This document shows, piece after piece, positions 52,924 to 60,724 of a stretch of DNA of 64,000 bases. The notes beneath the pieces are model-generated. The model saw only the letters and a list, made by a program, of their open reading frames with translations, was not told the origin of the DNA and searched no databases. Position numbers and translations under genes: made by a program. Numbering within the stretch: position 1 is the first letter of the stretch; every line of letters starts with the position of its first letter. The DNA is from Limnohabitans sp. (GTDB lineage: Bacteria > Pseudomonadota > Gammaproteobacteria > Burkholderiales > Burkholderiaceae_C). The stretch lies in NCBI RefSeq assembly GCF_023910625.1, contig NZ_JAAVVW010000003.1:1550001-1614000 (forward strand), given 5' to 3'.

Positions 52924-53448
52924 TCAAGCGCCATGGCAAGTGCCGTTGAATTTCCTGAAAACGGGTGGTGGCATGGCAGCCCCAGGAGCTGCAAAAACCC
53001 CTATTTTTTGTTTTTGTGCCTGGCGCTGCAAGCCTGCATAAAGGCCTTTGCCGGTGTGGAACTTGTAGGCCCAAGCCATACCCGAGCGCACCATCTCGGC
53101 CCCCAAGTCCACGCCGTCCACCGACAAACGCCCAATCTGTCGACCATAGCTATCCTGGCCATGATCCAGCACCTGCACCGACTTGCGCAGCGCCAGTTGA
53201 ATCATCGCGCTGCGCGCTTCGGCCCCACCGGGCTGGCAAGGCTCAGGGGCATCAATGCCTTGAATTCGCAACTTGACGGGCTCGTGATGGCCTTCTCGCA
53301 CCAGGAGCACCGTGTCGCCGTCCATGACCCAACTCACCCAAGCCGTCCAGACCTCAGCAGCCTGCCCTCCACATGGCAGTGCCAAAGTCAGCGTCAAGCT
53401 GAACAAACGACCCAACCTGTACAAAAAAAGCTCGTCAATCGAAGTCAT
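52924..53448 (-). CDS. Thermonuclease-family (SNase) secreted nuclease
   Basis: A 174-residue protein with a signal-like N-terminus (FLYRLGRLFSLTLTLALPCGGQAA) and an SNase domain: VSWVMDGDTVLLV, KLRIQGIDAPEP (catalytic Arg and metal Asp), ARSAMIQLAL, DSYGRQIGRLSVDGVDLGAEMVRSGMAWAY. It cleaves DNA or RNA in a Ca-dependent way in characterised members. The start is uncertain: the ATG at 53448 is chosen because it begins just before the signal segment. Confidence 0.85.
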   Translation of the reverse strand: MTSIDELFLYRLGRLFSLTLTLALPCGGQAAEVWTAWVSWVMDGDTVLLVREGHHEPVKLRIQGIDAPEPCQPGGAEARSAMIQLALRKSVQVLDHGQDSYGRQIGRLSVDGVDLGAEMVRSGMAWAYKFHTGKGLYAGLQRQAQKQKIGVFAAPGAAMPPPVFRKFNGTCHGA

Positions 53449-53681
53449 ACGCTGGAATATAGACAAGGGCATTACGGTATTACGCGGGGATGATTGATGA
53501 CATACATTGTCAGTCAAGCCACTGCATTGTGGCTTGACTTTCGCTTTCAGCAAGAGCCTTTGAGTCCTGCACCAAAGACACGCACACGTCTTCGATCCAA
53601 AGCAACTCCAGAAACAGCTTCCGCCACTTCTGCCTGGACTACCCTGCCCAAGACATGTCTCAGTGCTGAAGCCCCGGCGGC

Positions 53682-53687
53682 TAAGAT
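53682..53687 (+). promoter_or_regulatory. -10-like hexamer 5 nt before the SulP gene
   Basis: TAAGAT, then CGGGC, then ATG at 53693. It fits the leaderless-type pattern and supports the start chosen for the transporter. Confidence 0.4.
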
Positions 53688-53692
53688 CGGGC

Positions 53693-55378
53693 ATGCCTGA
53701 TATGCAACGATTTTTGACATTCCGCCAATGGCCGCGGTTGACCGCAACTCTGGCCCGCACCGAAGTGGTGGCGGGTTTGACGGTGGCGCTGGTGATGATT
53801 CCCCAAGCCGTGGCCTATGCGGGCCTGGCGGGCATGCCGCTGGTCACCGGGCTTTACACCTGCTTGATCCCGGCGCTGTTGGCCGTGCTGTTTGGCAGCG
53901 CCAACCGCTTGTCGGTGGGCCCGGCAGCGCTCACGTGTGTGCTGATTGGTGCGTCTCTCACGGGCATGGCAGAGCCTGGCTCCGCCGAATGGGTGGCGTT
54001 GGCGGTGTGGTTGTCACTGCTGTCGGGGGCCATTCAGCTGCTGCTGGGATTGGGCCACTACGGTTGGTTGATCAATCTGGTCAGCGCCCCGGTGATGATG
54101 GGTTTCACCCAAGCCGCGTCTTTGCTCATCATGGCGTCGCAAGTGCCTGGCTTGCTGGGCGTCAAAACCTGGAGCTGGGATGTGCAAAGCTGGCCTGTTT
54201 GGCTCAGCGGCTGGCCGGCGTGGTTTGGGCTGGGCAGTCTGGCCATCTTGCTGCTGCTGCGCCACTTCAGGCCGCGATGGCCTGGCATCATGATCGTGAT
54301 GGGCATGGCGTCGGCATTGGCCTATGCCACCAATTACCAGGAGCACGGCGCGGTGGTGGGTTTGCTGCCCTCGGGCCTGCCTGACTTTTACTGGCCCGAG
54401 TGGCCGGGGCTGGACACCCTCAACCAACTTTGGGTGCCCGCCATGGTGATTGCACTGGTGAGCTTTCTGGAGACGGCGTCCAGTGCCCGCATCGAATGCC
54501 GCCGCGATGGCAAGCGCTGGGACGACAGCACCGAGCTCTTCAGCCAAGGGTTGGCCAAGCTGGCCTCGGCTTTTTCGGGCAGCTTTGCCACCAGCACTTC
54601 GTTTTCACGCTCGGCCCTCATGCTCTATTCCGGCGCACGCTCAGGCTGGGCAGTGGTGGCTTCGGTAGGTTTTGTGCTGTTGGCTTTGCTGATCCTCATG
54701 CCCGCGCTGCAATTTGTGCCGCGCTCGGTGATGTCGGCTGCCGTGATCGTGGCCGTGCTCAACCTGTTGCAGCCCCGCCAGTTTTTCAACCTCTGGCGTG
54801 TGGGCCGCATCGAGACCATGACAGCAGGCATTACCTTTGCCATGACCCTGCTCACGGCACCACGCATTTACTGGGGCGTGATGACCGGCGTGCTGGTGGG
54901 CCTGAGCCACTTTTTGCACACCCGCTTGCACCCGCGCATCATAGAAGTGGGCCTGCACCCCGATGGCAGCCTGCGCGACCGGCATCTGTGGAAACTGCCG
55001 CCCTTGGCTCCCCAGTTGTACGCGCTGCGCATGGACGCCGAACTGGACTTTGCCGCGGCCCGTGACTTCGACCGTGCCATCACCGACCACTTGGCCCAGC
55101 ACCCCGATGTGAAACATGTGGCCCTGTTTGCCCAGCCGATCAACCGGATCGACGTGACCGGAGTGGAAACCTTTGGCCAATTGCACCGTCAGTTGGCCAG
55201 CAGGGGCATCAGCTTGCACATCAGTGGGATGAAGCTGCCGGTGGAGACGACTTTGCGACGGGCGGGCGAGCTGCGCGAGAGCCCGCACATCAACCTCTAC
55301 CGCACCGACGCAGAAGCCCTGCAGGCACTCAAAGCGCTGGAACCGCTTCCAGCCGACATCGCCGCAGCCGCTATCTGA
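53693..55378 (+). CDS. SulP-family inorganic anion transporter with STAS domain
   Basis: A 561-residue SLC26/SulP transporter: 10-14 TM helices over about residues 25-430, including the family signature VALVMIPQAVAYAGLAGMPLVTGLY near residue 35 and SFLETASSARIECRRDGKRWDDSTELFSQGLAKLAS near residue 260. A cytosolic STAS domain (about residues 450-545) carries FDRAITDHLAQHPDVKHVALFAQPINRIDVTGVETF. Sulfate, bicarbonate or dicarboxylates are all possible substrates. No sulfate-assimilation gene is near. Confidence 0.92.
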   Translation: MPDMQRFLTFRQWPRLTATLARTEVVAGLTVALVMIPQAVAYAGLAGMPLVTGLYTCLIPALLAVLFGSANRLSVGPAALTCVLIGASLTGMAEPGSAEWVALAVWLSLLSGAIQLLLGLGHYGWLINLVSAPVMMGFTQAASLLIMASQVPGLLGVKTWSWDVQSWPVWLSGWPAWFGLGSLAILLLLRHFRPRWPGIMIVMGMASALAYATNYQEHGAVVGLLPSGLPDFYWPEWPGLDTLNQLWVPAMVIALVSFLETASSARIECRRDGKRWDDSTELFSQGLAKLASAFSGSFATSTSFSRSALMLYSGARSGWAVVASVGFVLLALLILMPALQFVPRSVMSAAVIVAVLNLLQPRQFFNLWRVGRIETMTAGITFAMTLLTAPRIYWGVMTGVLVGLSHFLHTRLHPRIIEVGLHPDGSLRDRHLWKLPPLAPQLYALRMDAELDFAAARDFDRAITDHLAQHPDVKHVALFAQPINRIDVTGVETFGQLHRQLASRGISLHISGMKLPVETTLRRAGELRESPHINLYRTDAEALQALKALEPLPADIAAAAI

Positions 55379-55399
55379 TCGACCACGCAGGTCCGGGCC

Positions 55400-56356
55400 T
55401 CAGGCCAGCGCTTTTTCAAACTCCGACAAGCGTTTGTAGATGGATCTCAGCTCGGTGATGTCGGTCCAACGCTCAATCAGGTAAGAAAAGGCGTCGTTCA
55501 CTTTGTTGAAGGCATTGCTCACCTGCTGGATTACCCCCAAAGTGATCAAGCCGGTGAACAGCGATGGCCCCATCAAGAGGAATGGAAAGATCACCATCAT
55601 CTGGCTGTACAAATTGCTCCACAGGTGAAAGTAGGCGTAGTGGTTGAACAACCTGAAATTGTTCAGCCGCACCCCGGTGAACAACTCCAGCACCGTGGGC
55701 AAATGCATGCGGCTGCGATCATCTTCGGCAAACACCAGGTCCTTGCGCAGTGCGGCCTCGGTCCTTTGGTTGTTGTACTCCAGCCCTGGCAGGCGTATGC
55801 CCACAAACCACGAAATGACGGTGCCGCCCAGCGCCGTGATCAGCGCCACCCAAAACAGCGAACCCTCAAACTGCAACCAGGCAATCGCCATGCCCGCGGA
55901 CAAGGCCCACAAAATCGGAATGAAGGACAACAGCGTGAGCAGCGCACGAACCAAGCCCAGTCCCAGGTTTTCGGTCTGGCGGGCAAAGCGCATGCAGTCT
56001 TCCTGAATCCGCTGCGAAGCGCCCTCTACGCTGGCATCGGTGCCCTGCCAGCGCGGCAGGTACGCCTCGGTCATGGCCTGACGCCATCGAAAAGCGAAGT
56101 GGGACGCCAAATACGTCTCGAGGCTGCGCAGCAACATGAACGGAAAAGCAATCCACGCAAACTGCCACATGAAGCCCCAGAACTTCTCCAGCCCGCCGGC
56201 CTGCTCGGGCTTTTGCAACAGGTCATAAAACTCGCCGTACCAGGCGTTGAGCTTGACGGTCTGCTGCACCGTGATGAACACCAGCGCCACCAAGACCAAC
56301 AAGCCACCCCAAGCCCACAAGGCCCAGCGGCGTGAAAGAAAAAAACTGCGGAACAT
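55400..56356 (-). CDS. SbmA/BacA-like peptide transporter
   Basis: A 318-residue membrane protein of the SbmA/BacA group: KLNAWYGEFYDLLQKPEQ, SHFAFRWRQAMTEAYLPRW, EGASQRIQEDCMRFARQTENLGLGLVRALLTLL, GIRLPGLEYNNQRTEAALRKDLVFAEDD, and FRLFNHYAYFHLW. SbmA imports peptides and peptide antibiotics using the proton gradient and lacks the nucleotide-binding domain. This copy is about 80-90 residues shorter than E. coli SbmA (406), lacking its extra N-terminal helices. It overlaps no neighbour and is followed upstream by a cupin gene. Confidence 0.88.
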   Translation of the reverse strand: MFRSFFLSRRWALWAWGGLLVLVALVFITVQQTVKLNAWYGEFYDLLQKPEQAGGLEKFWGFMWQFAWIAFPFMLLRSLETYLASHFAFRWRQAMTEAYLPRWQGTDASVEGASQRIQEDCMRFARQTENLGLGLVRALLTLLSFIPILWALSAGMAIAWLQFEGSLFWVALITALGGTVISWFVGIRLPGLEYNNQRTEAALRKDLVFAEDDRSRMHLPTVLELFTGVRLNNFRLFNHYAYFHLWSNLYSQMMVIFPFLLMGPSLFTGLITLGVIQQVSNAFNKVNDAFSYLIERWTDITELRSIYKRLSEFEKALA

Positions 56357-56368
56357 GGGCTCTTTCGT

Positions 56369-56758
56369 TCAGGGGTTGACGCTGTCGACCGTCTCGGTCT
56401 TGAAGTCGGCGGGCAGCACCACTTCGAGCAATTCCAGGTCTTCGCTGTGCCCCAGTTCGCGATGCCGGATGCCTGGCGGCTGGTGCGCACACGAGCCCGC
56501 TTCCAGCCGTACCGCGCCCTGCCCTTCGTATTCAAACTCGATCCAGCCCTTGAGCACATAGACCAGCTGGAACTCGGTGTGGTGCAAATGCGGCTGGCTG
56601 GAAAAATCATGCCCTCCGGCGGCGCGGATCACGCTGGCCGTGACACGCCCCTGCGTGGCCTGGTTGAGCCCCAAATCACGGTACTCAAAAAACGAGCGCA
56701 GACCGCGCTCGAACTGCGCATCTTTGGCGTGCGTCACCACAAAACCTTGCGTTGTCAT
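56369..56758 (-). CDS. Cupin-domain protein
   Basis: A 129-residue single-domain cupin. Metal-ligand histidines lie in QPHLHHTEFQLVYVLKGWIEFEYEG (motif 1), and the second motif is CAHQPPGIRHRELGHSEDLELLEVV. Function cannot be assigned; small cupins of this kind often bind or isomerise small acids. The start at 56758 (MTTQGF) is preceded by AGGTG. It lies 12 bp upstream of the SbmA-like gene, so the two may be co-transcribed. Confidence 0.8.
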   Translation of the reverse strand: MTTQGFVVTHAKDAQFERGLRSFFEYRDLGLNQATQGRVTASVIRAAGGHDFSSQPHLHHTEFQLVYVLKGWIEFEYEGQGAVRLEAGSCAHQPPGIRHRELGHSEDLELLEVVLPADFKTETVDSVNP

Positions 56759-56858
56759 GGGCATCACCTGTGAACTTGGCCGAATTGATTTGAACAATCA
56801 TGTCCATCCTAAGGCCAAGTGACCTTGATTCACTGCACGGGCGAAACCTTTGTCTGTC

Positions 56859-56880
56859 ACCCCGGGCGAAGACCCGGGGT
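56859..56880. repeat. GC-rich intergenic palindrome
   Basis: ACCCCGGG, six bases, CCCGGGGT: a perfect 8-bp inverted repeat between the cupin and acetyltransferase genes. The context TGTCACCCCGGGCGAAGACC resembles dispersed intergenic palindromes known from several proteobacteria. It could also end the acetyltransferase transcript, although no U run follows. Confidence 0.5.
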
Positions 56881-56941
56881 CCATCACCCTTGCAGGCATG
56901 GCAACGCGTGCCGATGGGCATCTTCCCAGATCACCTGGCCC

Positions 56942-57397
56942 TTACGAATTCAAGCTCAAGTGGTATGCGTAGTACTTTTGATCACGCGCCCAGCCCATGG
57001 ACTCGTACAAGGCTTGTGCAGGCAAGTTCTGCACATCCGTGTTCAAGGACAAGCGCACAGCGCCCAGTTGGCGCGCATGGTCGGCAGCGGCTGCCAACAA
57101 AGCCTCGCCCACGCCCAAGCGCCTGGCCGTAGGTGCCACGAACAGATCATTGAGCACAAACACCCGCGCCATCGACACGGAAGAAAAGCTCGGGTAAAGC
57201 TGGGTGAAACCCACAGCTTGGCCTTGTACTTCAGCCAACAGCACCACCGATTGCCCATGCTCAAAGCGCGCCTGCAGAAAAGTCCTTGCAGCCACGCCAT
57301 CGCTGGGCTGTCCATAAAACTGGCGATAGCCATCAAACAGGGTGACCACGGCATCGAGGTCGGCCAACACCGCTTGACGGATGGTGATTGAAATCAT
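56942..57397 (-). CDS. GNAT-family N-acetyltransferase
   Basis: A 151-residue GNAT enzyme: ITIRQAVLADLDAVVTLFDGYRQFYG at the N-terminus, VFVLNDLFVAPTARRLGVGEALLAAA (acetyl-CoA pyrophosphate loop RRLGVGEAL near residue 95), and NLPAQALYESMGWARDQKYYAYHLSL. The substrate is unknown. The ATG overlaps the stop of the oxidase-like gene by 4 bp. Confidence 0.9.
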   Translation of the reverse strand: MISITIRQAVLADLDAVVTLFDGYRQFYGQPSDGVAARTFLQARFEHGQSVVLLAEVQGQAVGFTQLYPSFSSVSMARVFVLNDLFVAPTARRLGVGEALLAAAADHARQLGAVRLSLNTDVQNLPAQALYESMGWARDQKYYAYHLSLNS

Positions 57398-57888
57398 GTT
57401 TTTTCCTTTTCTACAGATTGGACGTTGTAGGCTCGCATGGCTGAAGCCACCTGCGAAGCCTCGGTGGTGTCATCGGGGTAAAAGCGGTAACTGGGCGCCA
57501 CGATGGCGATGACGGATTTCACATGAACCACCAACACGCTTTGGATGGTGAAGCGCTGGCCCACCATGGCCAGCAGCGGCTTGGCCCAGGTCGAAAATTC
57601 GGCGTCGGTTGCACGCACCTCGCGCGCAGTACCCAAAAGTTTGAAGCCCTTTTGCACGAACACATCCACAAAGCTCAAACACACCTGCGGGTGCTGCGCG
57701 ATGTTGCGCGCACTGATGGGCGAAGCGATGTGCGCCACCACCACATGCTGGTCGTCGGCAATCGCCCAGACTTCTTTGGGCGAGACGTTGGGTTGACCCT
57801 CGGCATCCACCGTGGCCAGCCAGCACAGCACACTGCGGTGAGCGGCTTCGCGAACGGCGTCCGTCAAAGTAGCCTGCAGAGGACTCAT
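57394..57888 (-). CDS. Pyridoxamine 5'-phosphate oxidase-family protein
   Basis: A 164-residue split-barrel flavin-binding protein: SVLCWLATVDAEGQPNVSPKEVWAIADDQHVVVAHIASPISARNI near the N-terminus, then VCLSFVDVFVQKGFKLLGTARE. The size and motifs fit the small FMN/F420/haem-binding branch, not PdxH itself. It is translationally coupled to the acetyltransferase gene. Confidence 0.88.
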   Translation of the reverse strand: MSPLQATLTDAVREAAHRSVLCWLATVDAEGQPNVSPKEVWAIADDQHVVVAHIASPISARNIAQHPQVCLSFVDVFVQKGFKLLGTAREVRATDAEFSTWAKPLLAMVGQRFTIQSVLVVHVKSVIAIVAPSYRFYPDDTTEASQVASAMRAYNVQSVEKEKT

Positions 57889-57930
57889 AGACAGTCCACC
57901 TTCACTGTGATCACTACATCACGCAGCAGG

Positions 57931-58470
57931 TCAGACTTCAAAGTAGACCTCGCTGTGAGCCACGGCCGTGACCCTGGGGCCGAAACTGGAGATGTTGGTG
58001 AGCGTGGCGTTGTGGTGCGCAATGACCTGCTGAGCACTGATGGCGGCATTGCCAGACGAGGTGTGCGCATCGGCCACCAGCACCACTGGATAACCCAAGG
58101 CCAAGGCTTTGCGCGTGGTGGTGTCTACACAAAACTCGGTGTGCATGCCGCACACCACCAAGTCCTTGACACCCAAGGCCTGCAACGCTTCATGAAGTCC
58201 TGTGCGCAAGAAAGAGTCTGGCGTGGTTTTGCGAATGCGCCGATCACCGGCCTGTACCTGCAAGCCCGTTGCCAATTGCCACTCAGGGCTGCCGTACTCC
58301 AGGTAGCCGGCACTGGACTCGTGTTGAACGAAAAACACCGGCACGCCTGCAACGCGTGCACGGTGTGTGACCGCGTTGATGCGCTCTATGGTGCCGGGAC
58401 AATCGTGCGCGGCATCAGGGCCTTCGCACAGGCCTTGTTGAACATCGATGACGAGGATGGCGGTTTGCAT
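57931..58470 (-). CDS. Isochorismatase-family cysteine hydrolase
   Basis: A 179-residue hydrolase: LVIDVQQGLCEG (catalytic Asp), the lysine in IRKTTPDSFLRTGL, and the nucleophile cysteine in VVCGMHTEFCVDTTTRKAL. Such enzymes act on isochorismate, nicotinamide or related amides; no specific substrate is indicated. The ATG at 58470 (MQTAILVIDV) fits the family start. Confidence 0.9.
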   Translation of the reverse strand: MQTAILVIDVQQGLCEGPDAAHDCPGTIERINAVTHRARVAGVPVFFVQHESSAGYLEYGSPEWQLATGLQVQAGDRRIRKTTPDSFLRTGLHEALQALGVKDLVVCGMHTEFCVDTTTRKALALGYPVVLVADAHTSSGNAAISAQQVIAHHNATLTNISSFGPRVTAVAHSEVYFEV

Positions 58471-58559
58471 AAGTAATTTGGTAGAGGTCAAAAGGGAAAA
58501 AGCAGATGGCCTGAAAAAAAGGGAAGCCCAAAAGGCGGGCCAAAATATGCCCGCTGAAG

Positions 58560-58769
58560 TCAAGCCTGCGTATGCGTCTTCAACCAATCCCGCAAGGCAG
58601 CGTCAACACGGGTTTGCAAGCCTTGGCCCGTTGCACGAAAGGCACCAACGACATCAGGCGACAAGCGAATGGTGATGCGCTCTTTGGTGCTGGCAGTTTT
58701 AGGACAGCCGCGCAGTTTGGCCTGCAATGTTTGTGGCAACGCATCAAAACGAACTGGCTGCTTGAACAT
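58560..58769 (-). CDS. BrnA-like antitoxin, orphan
   Basis: 69 residues from the ATG at 58769, with the BrnA C-terminal ribbon-helix-helix-like domain ERITIRLSPDVVGAF...RVDAALRDWLKTH. Upstream, the same frame continues for 20 more codons (to 58829) and encodes DQDNPEWTSDM, which belongs to the conserved BrnA N-terminus. There is no ATG, GTG or TTG there, only a CTG at 58827-58829 where the natural start is expected. No BrnT toxin gene is adjacent; the next gene upstream is a DinB-type gene. It is either an antitoxin started at CTG or a shortened relic of a lost toxin-antitoxin pair. Confidence 0.75.
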   Translation of the reverse strand: MFKQPVRFDALPQTLQAKLRGCPKTASTKERITIRLSPDVVGAFRATGQGLQTRVDAALRDWLKTHTQA

Positions 58770-58847
58770 GTCGGATGTCCACTCGGGATTGTCTTGGTCT
58801 GACTTTTGAGGATTTGGTTTCTTTTTCAGCGCTTTATGGCGGTGGCC

Positions 58848-59351
58848 TCAAAGCCGTCCGGCGCGGCGGGCTGGTTCATGCACATGCAGAAACTTCGTGT
58901 ACAGGTCACGCGGCGGTGCGACCGAGATCGACTTGAGCACTTGACCCACATTGCCCCGGTGGTAAGCGCCGTGGGTGATGATGTGCAAGAGCATTTCTTC
59001 CCGCGTCATCAGGCCAGCGTCACCGTCGGTGAATTGAAATGCCAAGGACTCGGCCGCTTGCTGGGCCGTCAAGCCAGCGGCATAGGCCTCGAACCAGGCA
59101 TCGGTTTGCGCCACTTTGAAGTGAAGTTCGGCCAATGCGGGCGTGGCGTCGGTGTTGGTAGCGCTGAATCCATGGGCTTGGCCCCTCAAATGCGCTTGGA
59201 AAATGCTGTCCACCACATAGATGTGGTTCAGGGTGCGAATCGCCGTATGCAGGGCGACAGTGTGGCTTGGCGTGTCCACATCGGCCAACACATTGAACAA
59301 CTCGTTGTTGGCCCAGGTCTTGTGGGCAAAAAGCGATTGGAGGGTTTTCAC
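58848..59351 (-). CDS. DinB-family protein
   Basis: A 167-residue four-helix DinB/YfiT-type protein. The metal-binding histidine positions are suggested by TLNHIYVVDSIFQAHL (near residue 45) and LLHIITHGAYHRGNVGQVL (near residue 130). Some members are thiol-dependent S-transferases; the role here is unknown. It is not related to DNA polymerase IV despite the name. Confidence 0.88.
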   Translation of the reverse strand: MKTLQSLFAHKTWANNELFNVLADVDTPSHTVALHTAIRTLNHIYVVDSIFQAHLRGQAHGFSATNTDATPALAELHFKVAQTDAWFEAYAAGLTAQQAAESLAFQFTDGDAGLMTREEMLLHIITHGAYHRGNVGQVLKSISVAPPRDLYTKFLHVHEPARRAGRL

Positions 59352-59477
59352 GACTACAAGTCTCCACTTTGTGATGCCATTTCATTGGGGTCTGAGCACA
59401 TTGGCCAGTCCAAAATAGGAATCACATTGTATTGCTTTCAACCCTTGGCGACGCCCAAGGCGGCGTTCTAAGCCGCC

Positions 59478-60293
59478 TCATGCCGTCACGATCCACCCCT
59501 CCAGCGGATCACACGGCGGCAAGCCGTATTGCGGGTGCCCGGCTTCGTGCTGCTGCTGCGCCCAGGCCGCTTGCATCAGGCACAGGGTGGCATCCAGCGC
59601 GTCGCCGCTGGCGTCGTCGGCCAGACGGCCCAGCAGCGCGTTGCTAGCCACCAGGCGCAGGCCCAGTCGGGTCTGGCCGCGCTCCAGTGCGCCCAGCAAT
59701 TCGCGCCGGGCCAACAGACGTTCCGGCGTTTGTTTGGCTTTGTCGTCGCTCTTGTAGCTGCGGTTGCCCAGCACCTCGCGCGCCAGCAGGCCAGGGTAAG
59801 CCTCCAGCGCCACGCGGCGGGCGTCGCCTGCGTGCAAGCCGGGCAGGTGCACACCCGCTTGGCGCAAAAGCGGCACACCCGCGTGCAGCATGTAGGCCAC
59901 GGGCGGGTTGACCCATTTCATGGAGGGGCTGGAGCCGGCGGGCCGGTCGGCGGCGCGGTGGGCAAACTTGCCGCCCAAGGGGCGGGCGTTGCAAAAGGCT
60001 GCAAACTGCTCGCGAATTTGGGCGCGCTCCAAGGCGTAGTAATGGTCCATGCAGGCGGCCCAGTCGGTGGGCCAGCCCAGGGTTTCGACCAGCTCTCGCG
60101 GCAGGCCAAAGGGCAAATCAAAGCCGCCCACCCAGTCGGCAGGCTGCGCCAGCCATTCGCCAAAGGCGGTCAGCGTGTCAAAGGTTTGCAGGCCTTGCAG
60201 TAGCACCCTGCCCTGCCGGGCTTGGCCCAGCGCCAGCACGATGGGTTTGCGTTTGCTGGGGCTGCCGGAGAAGTCGCAGCCAATGAGCTGCAT
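59478..60293 (-). CDS. DUF429 domain-containing protein
   Basis: A 271-residue protein of the DUF429 family: IGCDFSGSPSKRKPIVLALG (acidic residue in the first strand), WVGGFDLPFGLPRELVETLGW, ALEAYPGLLAREVLGNRSYKSDDK and DALDATLCLMQAAW. DUF429 belongs to the RNase H-like fold and is uncharacterised. It begins 4 bp after the BLUF gene stop on the same strand, so the two are probably co-transcribed. Confidence 0.85.
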   Translation of the reverse strand: MQLIGCDFSGSPSKRKPIVLALGQARQGRVLLQGLQTFDTLTAFGEWLAQPADWVGGFDLPFGLPRELVETLGWPTDWAACMDHYYALERAQIREQFAAFCNARPLGGKFAHRAADRPAGSSPSMKWVNPPVAYMLHAGVPLLRQAGVHLPGLHAGDARRVALEAYPGLLAREVLGNRSYKSDDKAKQTPERLLARRELLGALERGQTRLGLRLVASNALLGRLADDASGDALDATLCLMQAAWAQQQHEAGHPQYGLPPCDPLEGWIVTA

Positions 60294-60297
60294 GCTT

Positions 60298-60720
60298 TCA
60301 GGCGCGCCCGATGATGGACGCGGTGGCCATCAGCTCTTCGAGCAAGGCCAGTGAAACTTTGCCCGACACGTTATACGGGTCCAGCTCGGCCCGCTCGGAA
60401 TATTTGAGCAAGATGTTGGTGTTCACGCGCGAGGCGTCGACCTGGCCCATGGTCCAACCACCGAAGCGGCGCTCAGAGATTTCTTCGTAGTGCAACAGCA
60501 CCACATCCTTGTGACGCGCATCTTTCTGGATGTGACCATACAGATCGCTCACCGCATTGCGCCCACCTTCGATGGCCTGCAAAAAGATGCCGCCGCCATA
60601 ACACAGGATGCCGGTGATCCCGCTGCTCGGGTTGAATTGACGAGATTGAGCCAGGATGGCATCGATGGTCTCAGGACAAGGATCGACGGTGCGGCTGGCG
60701 TAAAGCAAACGGACCAACAT
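60298..60720 (-). CDS. BLUF-domain blue-light photoreceptor
   Basis: A 140-residue stand-alone BLUF protein. The FAD-binding signatures are all present: the photoactive Tyr in LLYASRT (residue 7), FNPSSGITGILCY with the conserved Asn, and the Gln in FLQAIEGG (near residue 52). It has no fused output domain, so signalling would require a partner protein. It lies 4 bp downstream of folE and 4 bp upstream of a DUF429 gene, which suggests that it is made together with GTP cyclohydrolase I. Confidence 0.9.
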   Translation of the reverse strand: MLVRLLYASRTVDPCPETIDAILAQSRQFNPSSGITGILCYGGGIFLQAIEGGRNAVSDLYGHIQKDARHKDVVLLHYEEISERRFGGWTMGQVDASRVNTNILLKYSERAELDPYNVSGKVSLALLEELMATASIIGRA

Positions 60721-60724
60721 GGTG

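Noticed and set aside
52924-53760. The nuclease read from 53760 (278 residues).
   Set aside because: The first 104 residues are Cys/Arg-rich with no family match, while a signal-like segment begins at the ATG at 53448.
58848-59351. The DinB-family gene as DNA polymerase IV and thus a second SOS gene.
   Set aside because: The 167-residue protein is of the DinB/YfiT four-helix type, unrelated to polymerase IV. No LexA-like box was found before it.
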